Of a stretch of 64,000 nucleotides of DNA, positions 1-9,628 are shown one piece after another. The stretch is from Sulfurimonas sp. (GTDB lineage Bacteria > Campylobacterota > Campylobacteria > Campylobacterales > Sulfurimonadaceae). The stretch lies in contig JAUZSC010000008.1 in assembly GCA_030949825.1 (NCBI GenBank), forward strand, positions 236,930 through 300,929. Reading direction: 5' to 3'. Both the position numbers and the translations under genes were made by a program. Under the pieces are notes generated by a model. That model was not told the DNA's origin and did not search any database. It worked only from the letters and a program-made list of their open reading frames with translations. Numbering within the stretch: position 1 is the stretch's first letter; every line of letters begins with the position of its first letter.

Positions 1-1
1 A

Positions 2-979
2 AACCTCCTCGATGCAGGAGCTGACACGGTGGATAATCCCTTCGCTATCATCTCCTCGCATCTACAAATGGCACTTGTCGCCCCAAGTCTTTTTAAGCTT
101 GAAAACTGGTTATATAAAATCAACAATCTTGAATCTAAAACCTTTTCCATTCCAAATGAAAATATTATCATCTGCGGCTACGGTCGATTAGGCTCCAACC
201 TTTATGATATGTTTCTCAAAAATAGTGTGCATCCAACAATCATAGAAATTGACCCAGATAAGGTTGAAGCAGCAAAGCATCATGGTGTTAGAAATATTTT
301 ACTCGGAGATGCTGACAAGCATTATATACTCCAAGAAGCGAGGATAGAAGAAGCAGAGTTAGTGATAATCGCAACTGATAATGACACAACAAATCTTTCC
401 ATTCTTTCTACTGTTAAAAAAGTAAATAAAACGGCCTTAATTGTTGCTAGAGAAAACGAGATAACAGACTTTTCCATCTTTTCTCACGCTAAAATAGACA
501 AGCTTTATATTCCAGAAAAAATTCTTATCCATCAAATAACAAATGCATTATCAAACCCTCTTAGTGATGTGCTCATCAGGATTATGATAGATAAAGATGA
601 AGACTGGGGGCAACAACTTTTAGTCCAGCTTATTCAAAATATAGGGGTTGATCCGCTTGCCTATGAGCTCAACATAACAAAAAATGCATCGCTAGAGATT
701 TATAAGTACTTAAAAGATGCAGATAATATCCTCACGCTTGGAGTTTTAAAAGCATCTCGAAGAGACAGAGAACAAAAGAACAATATAATTGCCTTACTTA
801 TTAAAAGAGATGAAGAAGAGATACTGCTTCCAAGCGATGATACAGAGATTAAAATTGGAGATAAAATACTCCTAGCTTGTGATGAAAATGCGATAGAAGA
901 CTTAGAATATATTGCAAATAATTACTATGAATTTGAATATATTATAAGTGGAGAAGAGAAGAAGTTTTTCTTTAGGTAG
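2..979 (+). CDS. TrkA-N/TrkA-C domain potassium channel protein, 5' truncated by window edge
   Basis: Rossmann motif NIIICGYGRLGSNLYDMFL plus TrkA-C-like C-terminus; frame is open to the left edge (NLLDAGADTVDNPFAI...), so the real start lies outside the window. Confidence 0.8.
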   Translation, partial: NLLDAGADTVDNPFAIISSHLQMALVAPSLFKLENWLYKINNLESKTFSIPNENIIICGYGRLGSNLYDMFLKNSVHPTIIEIDPDKVEAAKHHGVRNILLGDADKHYILQEARIEEAELVIIATDNDTTNLSILSTVKKVNKTALIVARENEITDFSIFSHAKIDKLYIPEKILIHQITNALSNPLSDVLIRIMIDKDEDWGQQLLVQLIQNIGVDPLAYELNITKNASLEIYKYLKDADNILTLGVLKASRRDREQKNNIIALLIKRDEEEILLPSDDTEIKIGDKILLACDENAIEDLEYIANNYYEFEYIISGEEKKFFFR

Positions 980-984
980 ACTTT

Positions 985-2349
985 TTATAAAGTCCAAACA
1001 GAAAACTTCTTATTTTTTATTTTTCCTTGTGAAAGTTTTTTATGTGCTGTGTCGATAAGTTCTCTTTTGATTGCGACATAAGCCTGTCTGTCATAAATGT
1101 CTATCTTACCAATAGCACTCCCATCAAGTCCAGCATCTCCGGTTAATGCACCGAGTAAATCTCCAGCACGAAGTTTGTCTTTTTTTCCACCCTCAATTAC
1201 GAGTGTAACAAACTGTGGTTTCATCTCAAAAGTATTTGATTTTTTCAACATCCCTGCATCTTCGAATGTTCGCGTATCATTTTTGTACTCCAGCGCATTT
1301 TGGATTTCATCCTCAGCATAAAGTGTAATGGCGATGCCATCATGTCCCGCTCTACCTGTTCTTCCGATTCTATGTGTATATGTTTCAAGTGTATGAGGTA
1401 AATCTAAGTTTACAACCATAGACAATTCTTTTATGTCTAAACCACGCGCGGCAACATCAGTAGCGATTAAAACAGGGCAAGACTTGTTAGCAAACTGCAC
1501 TAAAACATCATTGCGTTCATACTGTTCTAAATCTCCGTGAATAGCGAGTGCATCTACCTTGTTTTTTGCCAAGTTCTCGGCTAATTCTTTTGCCGCTATT
1601 TTTGTGTTTGTAAAAACAATGATATTTTCAGGTTTAAAATGTGAAAATACATTGATAAGCGTTTGTGTTTTGTCTCTCTCGTGTACCTCATAAAATCGCT
1701 CATCAATAGTGTTGGCAACTTCAGTTGTAACAGTTTTTACACTTACTGGATTATTTTGGATTCGCTTACTTATAAAAGTAATCTCATTTGTGTAGGTCGC
1801 TGAAAAAAGTAATGTTTGTTTTTCTTTTGGAGTGTACTCTAAAACCTTGTCAATCTCTTCAATGAAACCCATATCTAACATTCTATCGGCTTCATCAAGC
1901 ACAAGTGTTTCTAAGTTTTCAAGACTGAGTGTTTCTTTAGCTAGATGCTTTAAAATACGCCCAGGAGTACCAACAATTATATGCGCTCCATGACGAAGAG
2001 AACCGAGTTGTGGACCAAATGCAGCACCACCACAAAGTGTTAAAATCTTAATGTTATGTGCAAATTTCGCGATGATTCGTAACTCTTTAGCTACTTGGTC
2101 TGCGAGTTCTCTGGTTGGACAAAGTACAAGCGCTTGGACTCGAAACTTCTTCACTTGAAGTTTTTGTAAAAGTCCTATTCCAAAAGCTGCTGTTTTTCCA
2201 CTTCCTGTTTTTGCTTGGGCGATTACATCTTTGTTTTCTAAAATAAGAGGAAGTGTATCTGCTTGAACAGGAGTCATTTGTGTATAACCTATCTTATCTA
2301 GGTTTTGAACCATCTCATCACAGAGGGCTAGCTGCGAAAATTTTGACAT
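985..2349 (-). CDS. dbpA: DEAD-box ATP-dependent RNA helicase DbpA
   Basis: AQAKTGSGKTAAFG, DEADRMLDMGF, HRIGRTGRAG motifs and DbpA-type C-terminal RNA-binding domain (LRAGDLLGALTGDAGLDGSAIGKIDIYDRQAYVAI). Confidence 0.93.
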   Translation of the reverse strand: MSKFSQLALCDEMVQNLDKIGYTQMTPVQADTLPLILENKDVIAQAKTGSGKTAAFGIGLLQKLQVKKFRVQALVLCPTRELADQVAKELRIIAKFAHNIKILTLCGGAAFGPQLGSLRHGAHIIVGTPGRILKHLAKETLSLENLETLVLDEADRMLDMGFIEEIDKVLEYTPKEKQTLLFSATYTNEITFISKRIQNNPVSVKTVTTEVANTIDERFYEVHERDKTQTLINVFSHFKPENIIVFTNTKIAAKELAENLAKNKVDALAIHGDLEQYERNDVLVQFANKSCPVLIATDVAARGLDIKELSMVVNLDLPHTLETYTHRIGRTGRAGHDGIAITLYAEDEIQNALEYKNDTRTFEDAGMLKKSNTFEMKPQFVTLVIEGGKKDKLRAGDLLGALTGDAGLDGSAIGKIDIYDRQAYVAIKRELIDTAHKKLSQGKIKNKKFSVWTL

Positions 2350-2540
2350 TAGTAAATCTCCTTTACACGACCAACTTCACCACTCATCAAACGAACTTTG
2401 ATTCCATGAGGATGCGAAGGCGAATTTGTTAAAATATCACGGACAGTTCCATCTGTTAGAAGTCCTGTATCTTGATCTTGTTTTAAAACTATGGCTACTG
2501 TTGTACCATGCTTAATATTTTTTCTTAGTTGTCCGTCCAT
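2349..2540 (-). CDS. YwbE family protein
   Basis: Short protein RKNIKHGTTVAIVLKQDQDTGLLTDGTVRDILTNSPSHPHGIKVRL typical of YwbE. Confidence 0.8.
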   Translation of the reverse strand: MDGQLRKNIKHGTTVAIVLKQDQDTGLLTDGTVRDILTNSPSHPHGIKVRLMSGEVGRVKEIY

Positions 2541-2567
2541 TTTTATTTACCTTTAATTTCGTATCTA

Positions 2568-2831
2568 TTAAGCAATTTTAAGAGCATTCGTTAAAAACAT
2601 TTTTATAAGAGATTGATAAGGAACATCCATCGCATTTGCTTTTACTTTTAACTCTTCTATCATATCAACTGGTAGCCGCAAAGATATACTCTTGGTTGTT
2701 TTTTTTAAATTAGAGAATCGTACCGGCTTTGCTTTTTGCATATCGAAATACTCAGTCACATCATGTTCATCCCAAAAAGAAGATTCTTCTCTTTCATCTT
2801 TAAATGGAGGTACTTCTTTAAGCTTTATCAT
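2568..2831 (-). CDS. brnA: BrnA-like/CopG-family antitoxin
   Basis: FWDEHDVTEYFD followed by ribbon-helix-helix-like ISLRLPVDMIEELKVKANAMDVPYQSLIKMFL; overlaps the toxin gene. Confidence 0.75.
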   Translation of the reverse strand: MIKLKEVPPFKDEREESSFWDEHDVTEYFDMQKAKPVRFSNLKKTTKSISLRLPVDMIEELKVKANAMDVPYQSLIKMFLTNALKIA

Positions 2832-3090
2832 AAACTATCCTTTCTTTTTTACTCATGTCTCTTACTGAAATAACTCTAATCTGCTTATTTCTTATTGTAA
2901 AAATCACAGTCACTAAATCATTGAAATCATTTTTACCTAAGGCGACGCATCTACACTCATTGAGTGAATGTTTAAAGTCTTCTACTATCAGTAAGGGTTC
3001 ATTAAAAAAAAATTCTTCATTTTTATGGATATTTCCATCATCCCAGTCAAAGCCAACAATAGATTCTAAGTCTAAACAATCAAATGTCAT
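2818..3090 (-). CDS. brnT: BrnT-family toxin
   Basis: FDWDDGNIHKN...IRVISVRDMSKKERIVYDKA matches the BrnT C-terminal signature. Confidence 0.8.
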   Translation of the reverse strand: MTFDCLDLESIVGFDWDDGNIHKNEEFFFNEPLLIVEDFKHSLNECRCVALGKNDFNDLVTVIFTIRNKQIRVISVRDMSKKERIVYDKA

Positions 3091-3100
3091 TCTCTTCCTT

Positions 3101-3139
3101 GTATATTGCTATTATATACAATATACTTTTTATTGTCAA
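3101..3139 (-). promoter_or_regulatory. Consensus sigma-70 promoter of brnTA with overlapping inverted-repeat operator
   Basis: Minus strand TTGACA (3134-3139) - 17 nt - TATAAT (3111-3116); 8-bp inverted repeat GTATATTG/CAATATAC (3101-3108 / 3119-3126). Confidence 0.75.
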
Positions 3140-3939
3140 TTTTTATTTTTAAACTGGTACATTATAAGTGAAGCCGCAACTGCGACATTGAAGCTTTTTA
3201 CTCCCGCTTGCATCTCGATACTTACGACCTCATCGCAAATATCTAAAATCTCTTTAGCTATGCCTTTGCCCTCGTGACCCATCAGTAAAACCCATTTACT
3301 TGATACTTTTACATCTTGTAAAAACCTTGCATCTGGCGTGAGTTCAGCAGCGTAAATTTTATAGCCTCTTTGTTTTAACTCTTTGATACATGAAAATATA
3401 TCAGTATATATATGGTATTTAAGCCTACTCATATACCCCATAGAAACACGCAAAGCCCGTCTGCCATAGGGGTGAGGAGAAGTGCTTGGAAGAAGATACG
3501 AAGCGATACCTATACCTGCCATACTTCTCGCAATAGAACCTACATTTTCAGTCGATGTTATAGCATCTAGCATTAAGATCTGATCGTCTAACTCGTCTAG
3601 TCTATGAGGCTTTGGTCGTACACCGTGAGCCATGCAATTATGATGAATCTTATGCCCGACTATGCCTTGCATTAAAGCTTTATCTACTACAAATAATTTT
3701 TCTATATTTTTACTTTTCACTAAGTCTTTATTCTCATCGTAGTACGCTTGTGTCGCTAAAATACTTTTAATCTTGATGTCACTTTCTAAAAGTAAATTAA
3801 CCACTTTTGGAGAGTCTGCTATGAAACTATCTTCATCATCAAAAGCATTATCTCGAAGCGTTTTGTATACTTTTAAATCTTTAACATCTATATCTACTAC
3901 TTTAATCAGCTTCTTAACTCGCTCGTAAAGAAGACTCAA
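3136..3939 (-). CDS. TrmH/SpoU family RNA methyltransferase
   Basis: Motifs LDAITSTENVGSIARSMAGIG and LMGHEGKGIAKEILDICDEVVSIEMQAGVKSFNVAVAASLI. Confidence 0.85.
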   Translation of the reverse strand: MSLLYERVKKLIKVVDIDVKDLKVYKTLRDNAFDDEDSFIADSPKVVNLLLESDIKIKSILATQAYYDENKDLVKSKNIEKLFVVDKALMQGIVGHKIHHNCMAHGVRPKPHRLDELDDQILMLDAITSTENVGSIARSMAGIGIASYLLPSTSPHPYGRRALRVSMGYMSRLKYHIYTDIFSCIKELKQRGYKIYAAELTPDARFLQDVKVSSKWVLLMGHEGKGIAKEILDICDEVVSIEMQAGVKSFNVAVAASLIMYQFKNKN

Positions 3940-5164
3940 GAGCGTTTACATCTTCGATACTTTGCATAATAACATTTTGAACATCTTCTTCGGCTACCTT
4001 ATGTCTTTTAGAAAAAGCTACTATTTCGGCTACATCAAATACTTCTATCGCCCGAACAAGCTTGAACAGCATTCCTAAGGTTCCCTCATCATGTAAAAGC
4101 GCTTGTTTTGCAATGTCTGAGATATGAATATGCTCTAAAATGTCGCTTAATTTTGCGTGAAATATCGTGTCCACTAAAGAAAGAGCACCTATTAAATAGG
4201 CCTCACCTAAGGCATTACTTTTTACATCTGGCTTAAGTATTCTAAGTAAGTTTTGCATAAGTTGCGTTCTATTTTGAACCATGAGCATTAAAGGAGGTGC
4301 TTTGTCATTTTTTGTAAGCGACTTGGAGTAAATCATAAGCATTAACCACTCAGACAATGGTTTCCTCCCAACAAGTGTGAGAATATGGTGCACGGAAGAA
4401 ATCTTCGCTTGAAAGTGAAAGTGTGCAGAATTTATAAACTGTAACAACTGAAAAGTAAGTGCATGGTTGTTTTCAAACTCAGCAGTAATCTCATCAATAT
4501 TAGTGTCGCTAATAAGCATATTGTAAATTTTAAGGACATTAAATTGTGCCGGATCAAATTTTTCATTTTCTAAAATCTGTGGTTTAGCAAACCAATATCC
4601 CTGATACAAATCGCACTCTAAATCTTTAGCTGTTTGGTACTGGTATTCATCTTCTATTTTTGTTGCTACGATTTTCACATGGGTATCTTGGAGTTGGACT
4701 ACTAAATCTTTGTCTTTTAAGTCCATATCTGCATAAATATTAATCTTAAAGTATGTAAGTTTATCCATTATTTTTTTGTATTTTATAATATTATCTCGAC
4801 TCAAATCAACATTATCAATAGCTAAAGTAAAACCTTTCTCATAAAGTTTTTCTATTCTATCTATAACTCTTGCATCTAAGTCTATTTCTGAAAATAAAGA
4901 AAGGGTAAAAATATCATTTGGGATACTCAAGACTAAATCACTCATCAAGAATTTTTTGTCTACTTTAATAAAAGCCTTGTGCTCGCTTGTAAACTTTTTT
5001 GTTCCAAATTTATTTAAAATAGAGTTGATAACTGAAGCTGTTGTAGAGATGTTTTTTTCACTCGCTGCCTTGTTAGCATCAAGATACATCACCTCATAGG
5101 CTTCTAGCTGCTCATCTATACTAACGATGGGCTGTCTTGCAAGATATACATAACTCATGGACAA
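3914..5164 (-). CDS. EAL-HDOD domain signalling protein
   Basis: YLARQPIVSIDEQLEAYEVMY N-terminus (YuxH-type EAL) and HDOD-like C-terminal helical region (LTFQLLQFINSAHF). Confidence 0.8.
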   Translation of the reverse strand: MSMSYVYLARQPIVSIDEQLEAYEVMYLDANKAASEKNISTTASVINSILNKFGTKKFTSEHKAFIKVDKKFLMSDLVLSIPNDIFTLSLFSEIDLDARVIDRIEKLYEKGFTLAIDNVDLSRDNIIKYKKIMDKLTYFKINIYADMDLKDKDLVVQLQDTHVKIVATKIEDEYQYQTAKDLECDLYQGYWFAKPQILENEKFDPAQFNVLKIYNMLISDTNIDEITAEFENNHALTFQLLQFINSAHFHFQAKISSVHHILTLVGRKPLSEWLMLMIYSKSLTKNDKAPPLMLMVQNRTQLMQNLLRILKPDVKSNALGEAYLIGALSLVDTIFHAKLSDILEHIHISDIAKQALLHDEGTLGMLFKLVRAIEVFDVAEIVAFSKRHKVAEEDVQNVIMQSIEDVNALESSLRAS

Positions 5165-5203
5165 TCCTTATATAATTATGTATAGATTATATCAAGAAAT
5201 CCC

Positions 5204-6070
5204 TTAGTCCTTTATTCCGTATATTTTTGCTCTTTGTAAAAGCGCATATGAATAAGCAAACATAGTTTTTGTTTCTGCCATTTTTGAATTTTGATTAAAT
5301 ACCAAAGCATCATTTTGACATACTTCAGATGCTTCTTCGTAGTCTTTTTTATTTACCTTATAGAGTGAATTTATTATCTCTATTTGATTGGGGTGAATAA
5401 TCGTTTTGGAGATTAAACCCTCTTTTAAGTCACGCTTAACATCATTAATAAAACCTTCTTTATCTTTAAAACAAGGATACACGCCAGCACTCACATCAAA
5501 CCCAGCACTTTTAAAAATTCCTATAAAGTTACCCAAAACAGATGAAGTGACTGTAAAATCAAAGATAGACTCTTGGCATGTTCTTCGCATCTTAAGCTGT
5601 CTTAGCATATCTTCTAAACCAAAACGAACAAGAGGGATTTTTTCTTTATGAATAAGTAAAATATCTCGCAGTTCTACAAGTTTAGGCTGCTCAAAAAGCT
5701 CACTTCCCTCAATACTTGGCATAATGGTATAACTCGTATTCGCTAAAATATAAAGATATTTACGAGCATTATCCAGCGAAAATTTCGGTAGAATAAAGCC
5801 CTCTATCAAATGGATATTTTGGAACTTTAAAATCTCTTGCAAAACCTCCATATTTCTTGGTCGTATAAATACAAGAAGCGTACTTTTTTTATATGTTTGT
5901 AGAAGTGTTTGAATCGCTTCTAGTCCTGATTCTAGGTCATCAAGAGAATCTTCTGTATCTATAAGTACACTTTTTAAGTCTGGATATTTTTCGCCACTAA
6001 CGACACACTTTATATCTTTATGTGTAGCCGGTAAAAAAAGTGTTCCTCCGAGCTCTATTGCTTTTATCAT
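5204..6070 (-). CDS. HpcH/HpaI aldolase/citrate lyase family protein
   Basis: TLFLPATHKDIKC start and VSAGVYPCFKDKEGF...HPNQIEIINSLY C-terminal signature; MIKAIELGG is a more likely start than the longer ORF's ATG. Confidence 0.75.
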   Translation of the reverse strand: MIKAIELGGTLFLPATHKDIKCVVSGEKYPDLKSVLIDTEDSLDDLESGLEAIQTLLQTYKKSTLLVFIRPRNMEVLQEILKFQNIHLIEGFILPKFSLDNARKYLYILANTSYTIMPSIEGSELFEQPKLVELRDILLIHKEKIPLVRFGLEDMLRQLKMRRTCQESIFDFTVTSSVLGNFIGIFKSAGFDVSAGVYPCFKDKEGFINDVKRDLKEGLISKTIIHPNQIEIINSLYKVNKKDYEEASEVCQNDALVFNQNSKMAETKTMFAYSYALLQRAKIYGIKD

Positions 6071-7266
6071 GCTTTTTCTTTTATAAAAGAGAATAACCAA
6101 AGAGGTATTTTCTTGTCATTCGTGCTAAAATCAATGTCGATTGCTAAATAACTATTTTCCAGGTCTCTTACTTGAGTAAATGATTTATTTTTTCCACCAA
6201 CTTCAAAAATAATATCGTTGACAACAAAATCACCAATATCGCTGTAGTAACAATTTTCAAAACAGTTCACAAAATATGTTTCTCTTATTGTTCCAATGTC
6301 TAAATCTAAGTCGATTTTATTTGCATATGCATATAAAATATTTGTATTTGAAAAGAGTAACTTTTGCGGTTTTTTTGACATGCGTGTAGATTTTTTTCGC
6401 ATTGCTTTAAATATAGAAGTATTCTCAAGTATATCTATATACGAGGTGAGCGTGGGTGCACTTACTCCAAGTTCTTTTGCAAGTGAGGCTATATTTATTA
6501 AAAAAGGTTTATTTGCAGATACAACAAAATAAATAAACTTTTCAAAAATAGAAATATGTGAGTAGTCTATCTTGTTTAATGAAGGAATATCTTCATGTAT
6601 AATTTTATCCATCGCATTATAAAGTTTTTGTTCAAACCCTGCAATGCCTTCTAAATAAAAGGGATAAGCACCGCGCCTAAGATAATCTTTAAAATGTGAA
6701 TACAAGTCTTCATTCGCAAATACGAGTTCTTTAGATATAGCACTACTATTACTCAAAATTTCTTCAAATGTATATGCCTGAAGCTTTATATCTTTAGTGA
6801 TTTCTAAATATTCTTTAAAACTCAAGGTAGACATCGTATGAAGGACAAGTCTTCTACTTAAATCATATTTTTCATACAGTATATTGAGCATAGAAGAGCC
6901 ACTTAGTCTAATGCGTAAATCAGGAAAGCTATCGTAAATATTTTTAACTTCTTGCGCCCAGTTTTTATACTTATGCACTTCATCTATTACGACTATTCTA
7001 CCACCAAGAGAGTAAAACTCATCAACTAAGTCATATATTTTTGAATTGGTGAATTCTACATCATCTCCTGACATATAGAGTGCTTTAGCTGAACAAGATT
7101 TTATGTATTGAAAAAGTAGTGTAGTTTTACCTACCCCTCTAGCGCCAATAAGACCTACTAATCGTTCTTCTGCATTCATCAACCCAAAATACTCTTCTCG
7201 TATATATTTGATTGATGTTTTAGATACTAATAATTCTTGTTTTTTTAAAAAATAGTCAATATTCAT
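6067..7266 (-). CDS. AAA ATPase with DUF4143 domain
   Basis: Walker A GARGVGKTTLLFQYIK, Walker B RIVVIDEVHKY and DUF4143-type C-terminus. Confidence 0.85.
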   Translation of the reverse strand: MNIDYFLKKQELLVSKTSIKYIREEYFGLMNAEERLVGLIGARGVGKTTLLFQYIKSCSAKALYMSGDDVEFTNSKIYDLVDEFYSLGGRIVVIDEVHKYKNWAQEVKNIYDSFPDLRIRLSGSSMLNILYEKYDLSRRLVLHTMSTLSFKEYLEITKDIKLQAYTFEEILSNSSAISKELVFANEDLYSHFKDYLRRGAYPFYLEGIAGFEQKLYNAMDKIIHEDIPSLNKIDYSHISIFEKFIYFVVSANKPFLINIASLAKELGVSAPTLTSYIDILENTSIFKAMRKKSTRMSKKPQKLLFSNTNILYAYANKIDLDLDIGTIRETYFVNCFENCYYSDIGDFVVNDIIFEVGGKNKSFTQVRDLENSYLAIDIDFSTNDKKIPLWLFSFIKEKA

Positions 7267-7322
7267 AAATATTCCTTAATTACTATTTATGATTATAACA
7301 TAAAATGCTAAAGTCTACTTTA

Positions 7323-9611
7323 CTAAATTAATAAACTCGTATCACGGTTATCTATTTTTGAGATAAGTGCTGGAAGGGCGACTAAATCGACTACAACTGC
7401 AAGAAGAAGTGCTGTTGCCGTCACAACTCCAAAGTGGTAGTTTGGATTAAAATCACTAAACACAAAGACTAAAAATGCAAAGCTTAAAATAACGGTAGTA
7501 AAGATAATAGCAGAGCCTGCAAAACGCATTACATATTCTAAAGAATTTTGTAAATTTTCTCCGCGTTTTCTTGCCTCAATGTACTTCACCATAAAGTGAA
7601 TCGTATCATCAACAGCCACTCCTATAATAATCGCACCTGCAATGGCTACTCCCATATCTATGTCGATTTGTAACCAACCCATCACACCGACTACAAGCGC
7701 AACGGGTAAAATATTTGGAGCGATAAAAAGTGGTAACATTTTTATATTTTTAAAGATAAAAAGCATAATTATCGAGATAAGGATTATCGCTAATGTTATA
7801 GAATATATCAGCGTATATGTCACATCATGTTGCATATGCGCGAACATCTTTGTTTGTCCGTTTACAACCGCGCTATATTCAGTTTTCTCCCACCAATTTT
7901 CAACCCACTCTATCATTTCTAAGTCTTTTGAGGTATCGACCATGTTGATAGATGCTGTTACGCGTAAGAGTTGTTCGTTAATGTCCATTTTATCGTTTAT
8001 TTCCATCCCTTGAGGAAGAGAAAGAGAGTAAAGGAGTAAATACTGTGCTATTAAGTTTTTATCGTCTGGGATGCTCTTAGAGTTGTTCATTACATCATTG
8101 AAGATTTTCACTGTATCCATAAGCGAAGTAACATGTCTTGCATCTGCGTATTCTTTTTTAAAAGCTTTTCCAAAAGCATCTACAGTTTTTAAAAACTTTG
8201 GCTCTTTTATGCCATCGGGAGATTTAGAATCTACAATAATCTCATACGCCATCGGTCCTGTTAAATTGTCTTGTGTAAATTGCGTGGCTACTCGAAAGGG
8301 TACATTTTCATTAAAATAACGGACTGTATTTGAATCTACATTTGCTTTAAATATGCCTATGCCAATCACTACAAAAAGCACTCCAGATGCTAAGAGTATT
8401 TTTGTATTGTGTTTGAGTAAAAAGTCTGCATACCATTGTGAGAATTTATGTGTTTTATTTACATCTTGTGTTTGTACTGCTATCTTTGGATCTAATATCG
8501 CTAAGAGAGCTGGAACAAAAAGTATCGTAAGCACAAAGGCTAAAATCGCTGCACTCGCAGTCGCTATGCCTAAGGTTTGGATGGGAACAACTGCGGAGAT
8601 GCTAAGTGAGGCAAAGCCAACCGCGGTCGTAATAGAAGTCAGAAGAAGTGCTAGAAAATTCTTTTTTACACTGTAATGAATGGCTTCATAATTCTCCTTG
8701 CCCTCTTTTCTTGCAAGTATATAAATCCATAGTAGATGCATAGCATCTGCGATTCCAATGGCTACTACAAATACTGGAATATTTGCTGTAAAGTTATTGA
8801 GTTTAAAGCCTAGAAACACTTGAATAGATAGAACGATTAAAAAAGTAAAAATAACTACAGAGATACTTAAAATACTGAGTGAAAATTTTCTAAAAACAAG
8901 TAAAAGTAAGAACATGGCAACAAGGATTACAGCAGGTGTAAATATGCCGCCATCATGTTGTGCTATTTCTATAAATGAACTGTTTATGACTGGTCCACCG
9001 TTGAGATGAAAAGTATATCCATACTTCTCTATCTCAGGTTTTATAATCTCAAGAGCAGCATCACGGAGTTTAAAACTAACTTCAGGGTCATTCCCTGCCT
9101 TTGGTGTCATTCGCCCTACTATCATTGTAGTTTTTGCATCTGCGGAGATTAGTTTTCCTAGGATAATATCTTGTGTTATAGCGATTGCACGCTTTTTTTC
9201 TAAGTCTTCTTCACTCAAGTTCTCTACATCTTCAATAAAGTCTTCAACAAGAATTTCATCGGGATAGTCCTCATCTGCATGAACATACTGATAATTTGTA
9301 ATCGAATCAACCCGCGCAATATACTCAGTTTCCCAAAGTTTATTTGTCATCGTCTGGATGCTTTGAAGCACTTCTTTGTTAAAGATTCCATCTTCAACTT
9401 TAAAGGCGATAACTATGGCATCATCATTCCCAAAAATCGCACGAAAGTCATCGTACTCACGAAGAATGTCAGACTTTTCACCAAACCAAATTCTATAACT
9501 TCCCTCAAACTCTAAGTTTTTAAGTGAGGATGCCATTGTAAATGTAATCAATGGAATTAGAATCGCTATAAACCATCTAAATTTTATTATTTTTTCTACA
9601 AAATTATTCAT
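7323..9611 (-). CDS. RND superfamily (MMPL-type) exporter
   Basis: Two multi-TM repeats with conserved VAIGIADAMHLLWIY and IGVAVDDTIHFMVKY motifs. Confidence 0.88.
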   Translation of the reverse strand: MNNFVEKIIKFRWFIAILIPLITFTMASSLKNLEFEGSYRIWFGEKSDILREYDDFRAIFGNDDAIVIAFKVEDGIFNKEVLQSIQTMTNKLWETEYIARVDSITNYQYVHADEDYPDEILVEDFIEDVENLSEEDLEKKRAIAITQDIILGKLISADAKTTMIVGRMTPKAGNDPEVSFKLRDAALEIIKPEIEKYGYTFHLNGGPVINSSFIEIAQHDGGIFTPAVILVAMFLLLLVFRKFSLSILSISVVIFTFLIVLSIQVFLGFKLNNFTANIPVFVVAIGIADAMHLLWIYILARKEGKENYEAIHYSVKKNFLALLLTSITTAVGFASLSISAVVPIQTLGIATASAAILAFVLTILFVPALLAILDPKIAVQTQDVNKTHKFSQWYADFLLKHNTKILLASGVLFVVIGIGIFKANVDSNTVRYFNENVPFRVATQFTQDNLTGPMAYEIIVDSKSPDGIKEPKFLKTVDAFGKAFKKEYADARHVTSLMDTVKIFNDVMNNSKSIPDDKNLIAQYLLLYSLSLPQGMEINDKMDINEQLLRVTASINMVDTSKDLEMIEWVENWWEKTEYSAVVNGQTKMFAHMQHDVTYTLIYSITLAIILISIIMLFIFKNIKMLPLFIAPNILPVALVVGVMGWLQIDIDMGVAIAGAIIIGVAVDDTIHFMVKYIEARKRGENLQNSLEYVMRFAGSAIIFTTVILSFAFLVFVFSDFNPNYHFGVVTATALLLAVVVDLVALPALISKIDNRDTSLLI

Positions 9612-9628
9612 TTATAAAATTTTTAATC

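Noticed and set aside
1097-1321. Plus-strand ORF inside dbpA, and similar short antisense ORFs throughout the track (e.g. 7642-8013, 8353-8676, 26369-26800, 45172-45486, 62892-63341)
   Set aside because: Antisense to well-supported conserved genes with no recognisable domain or independent start signals.
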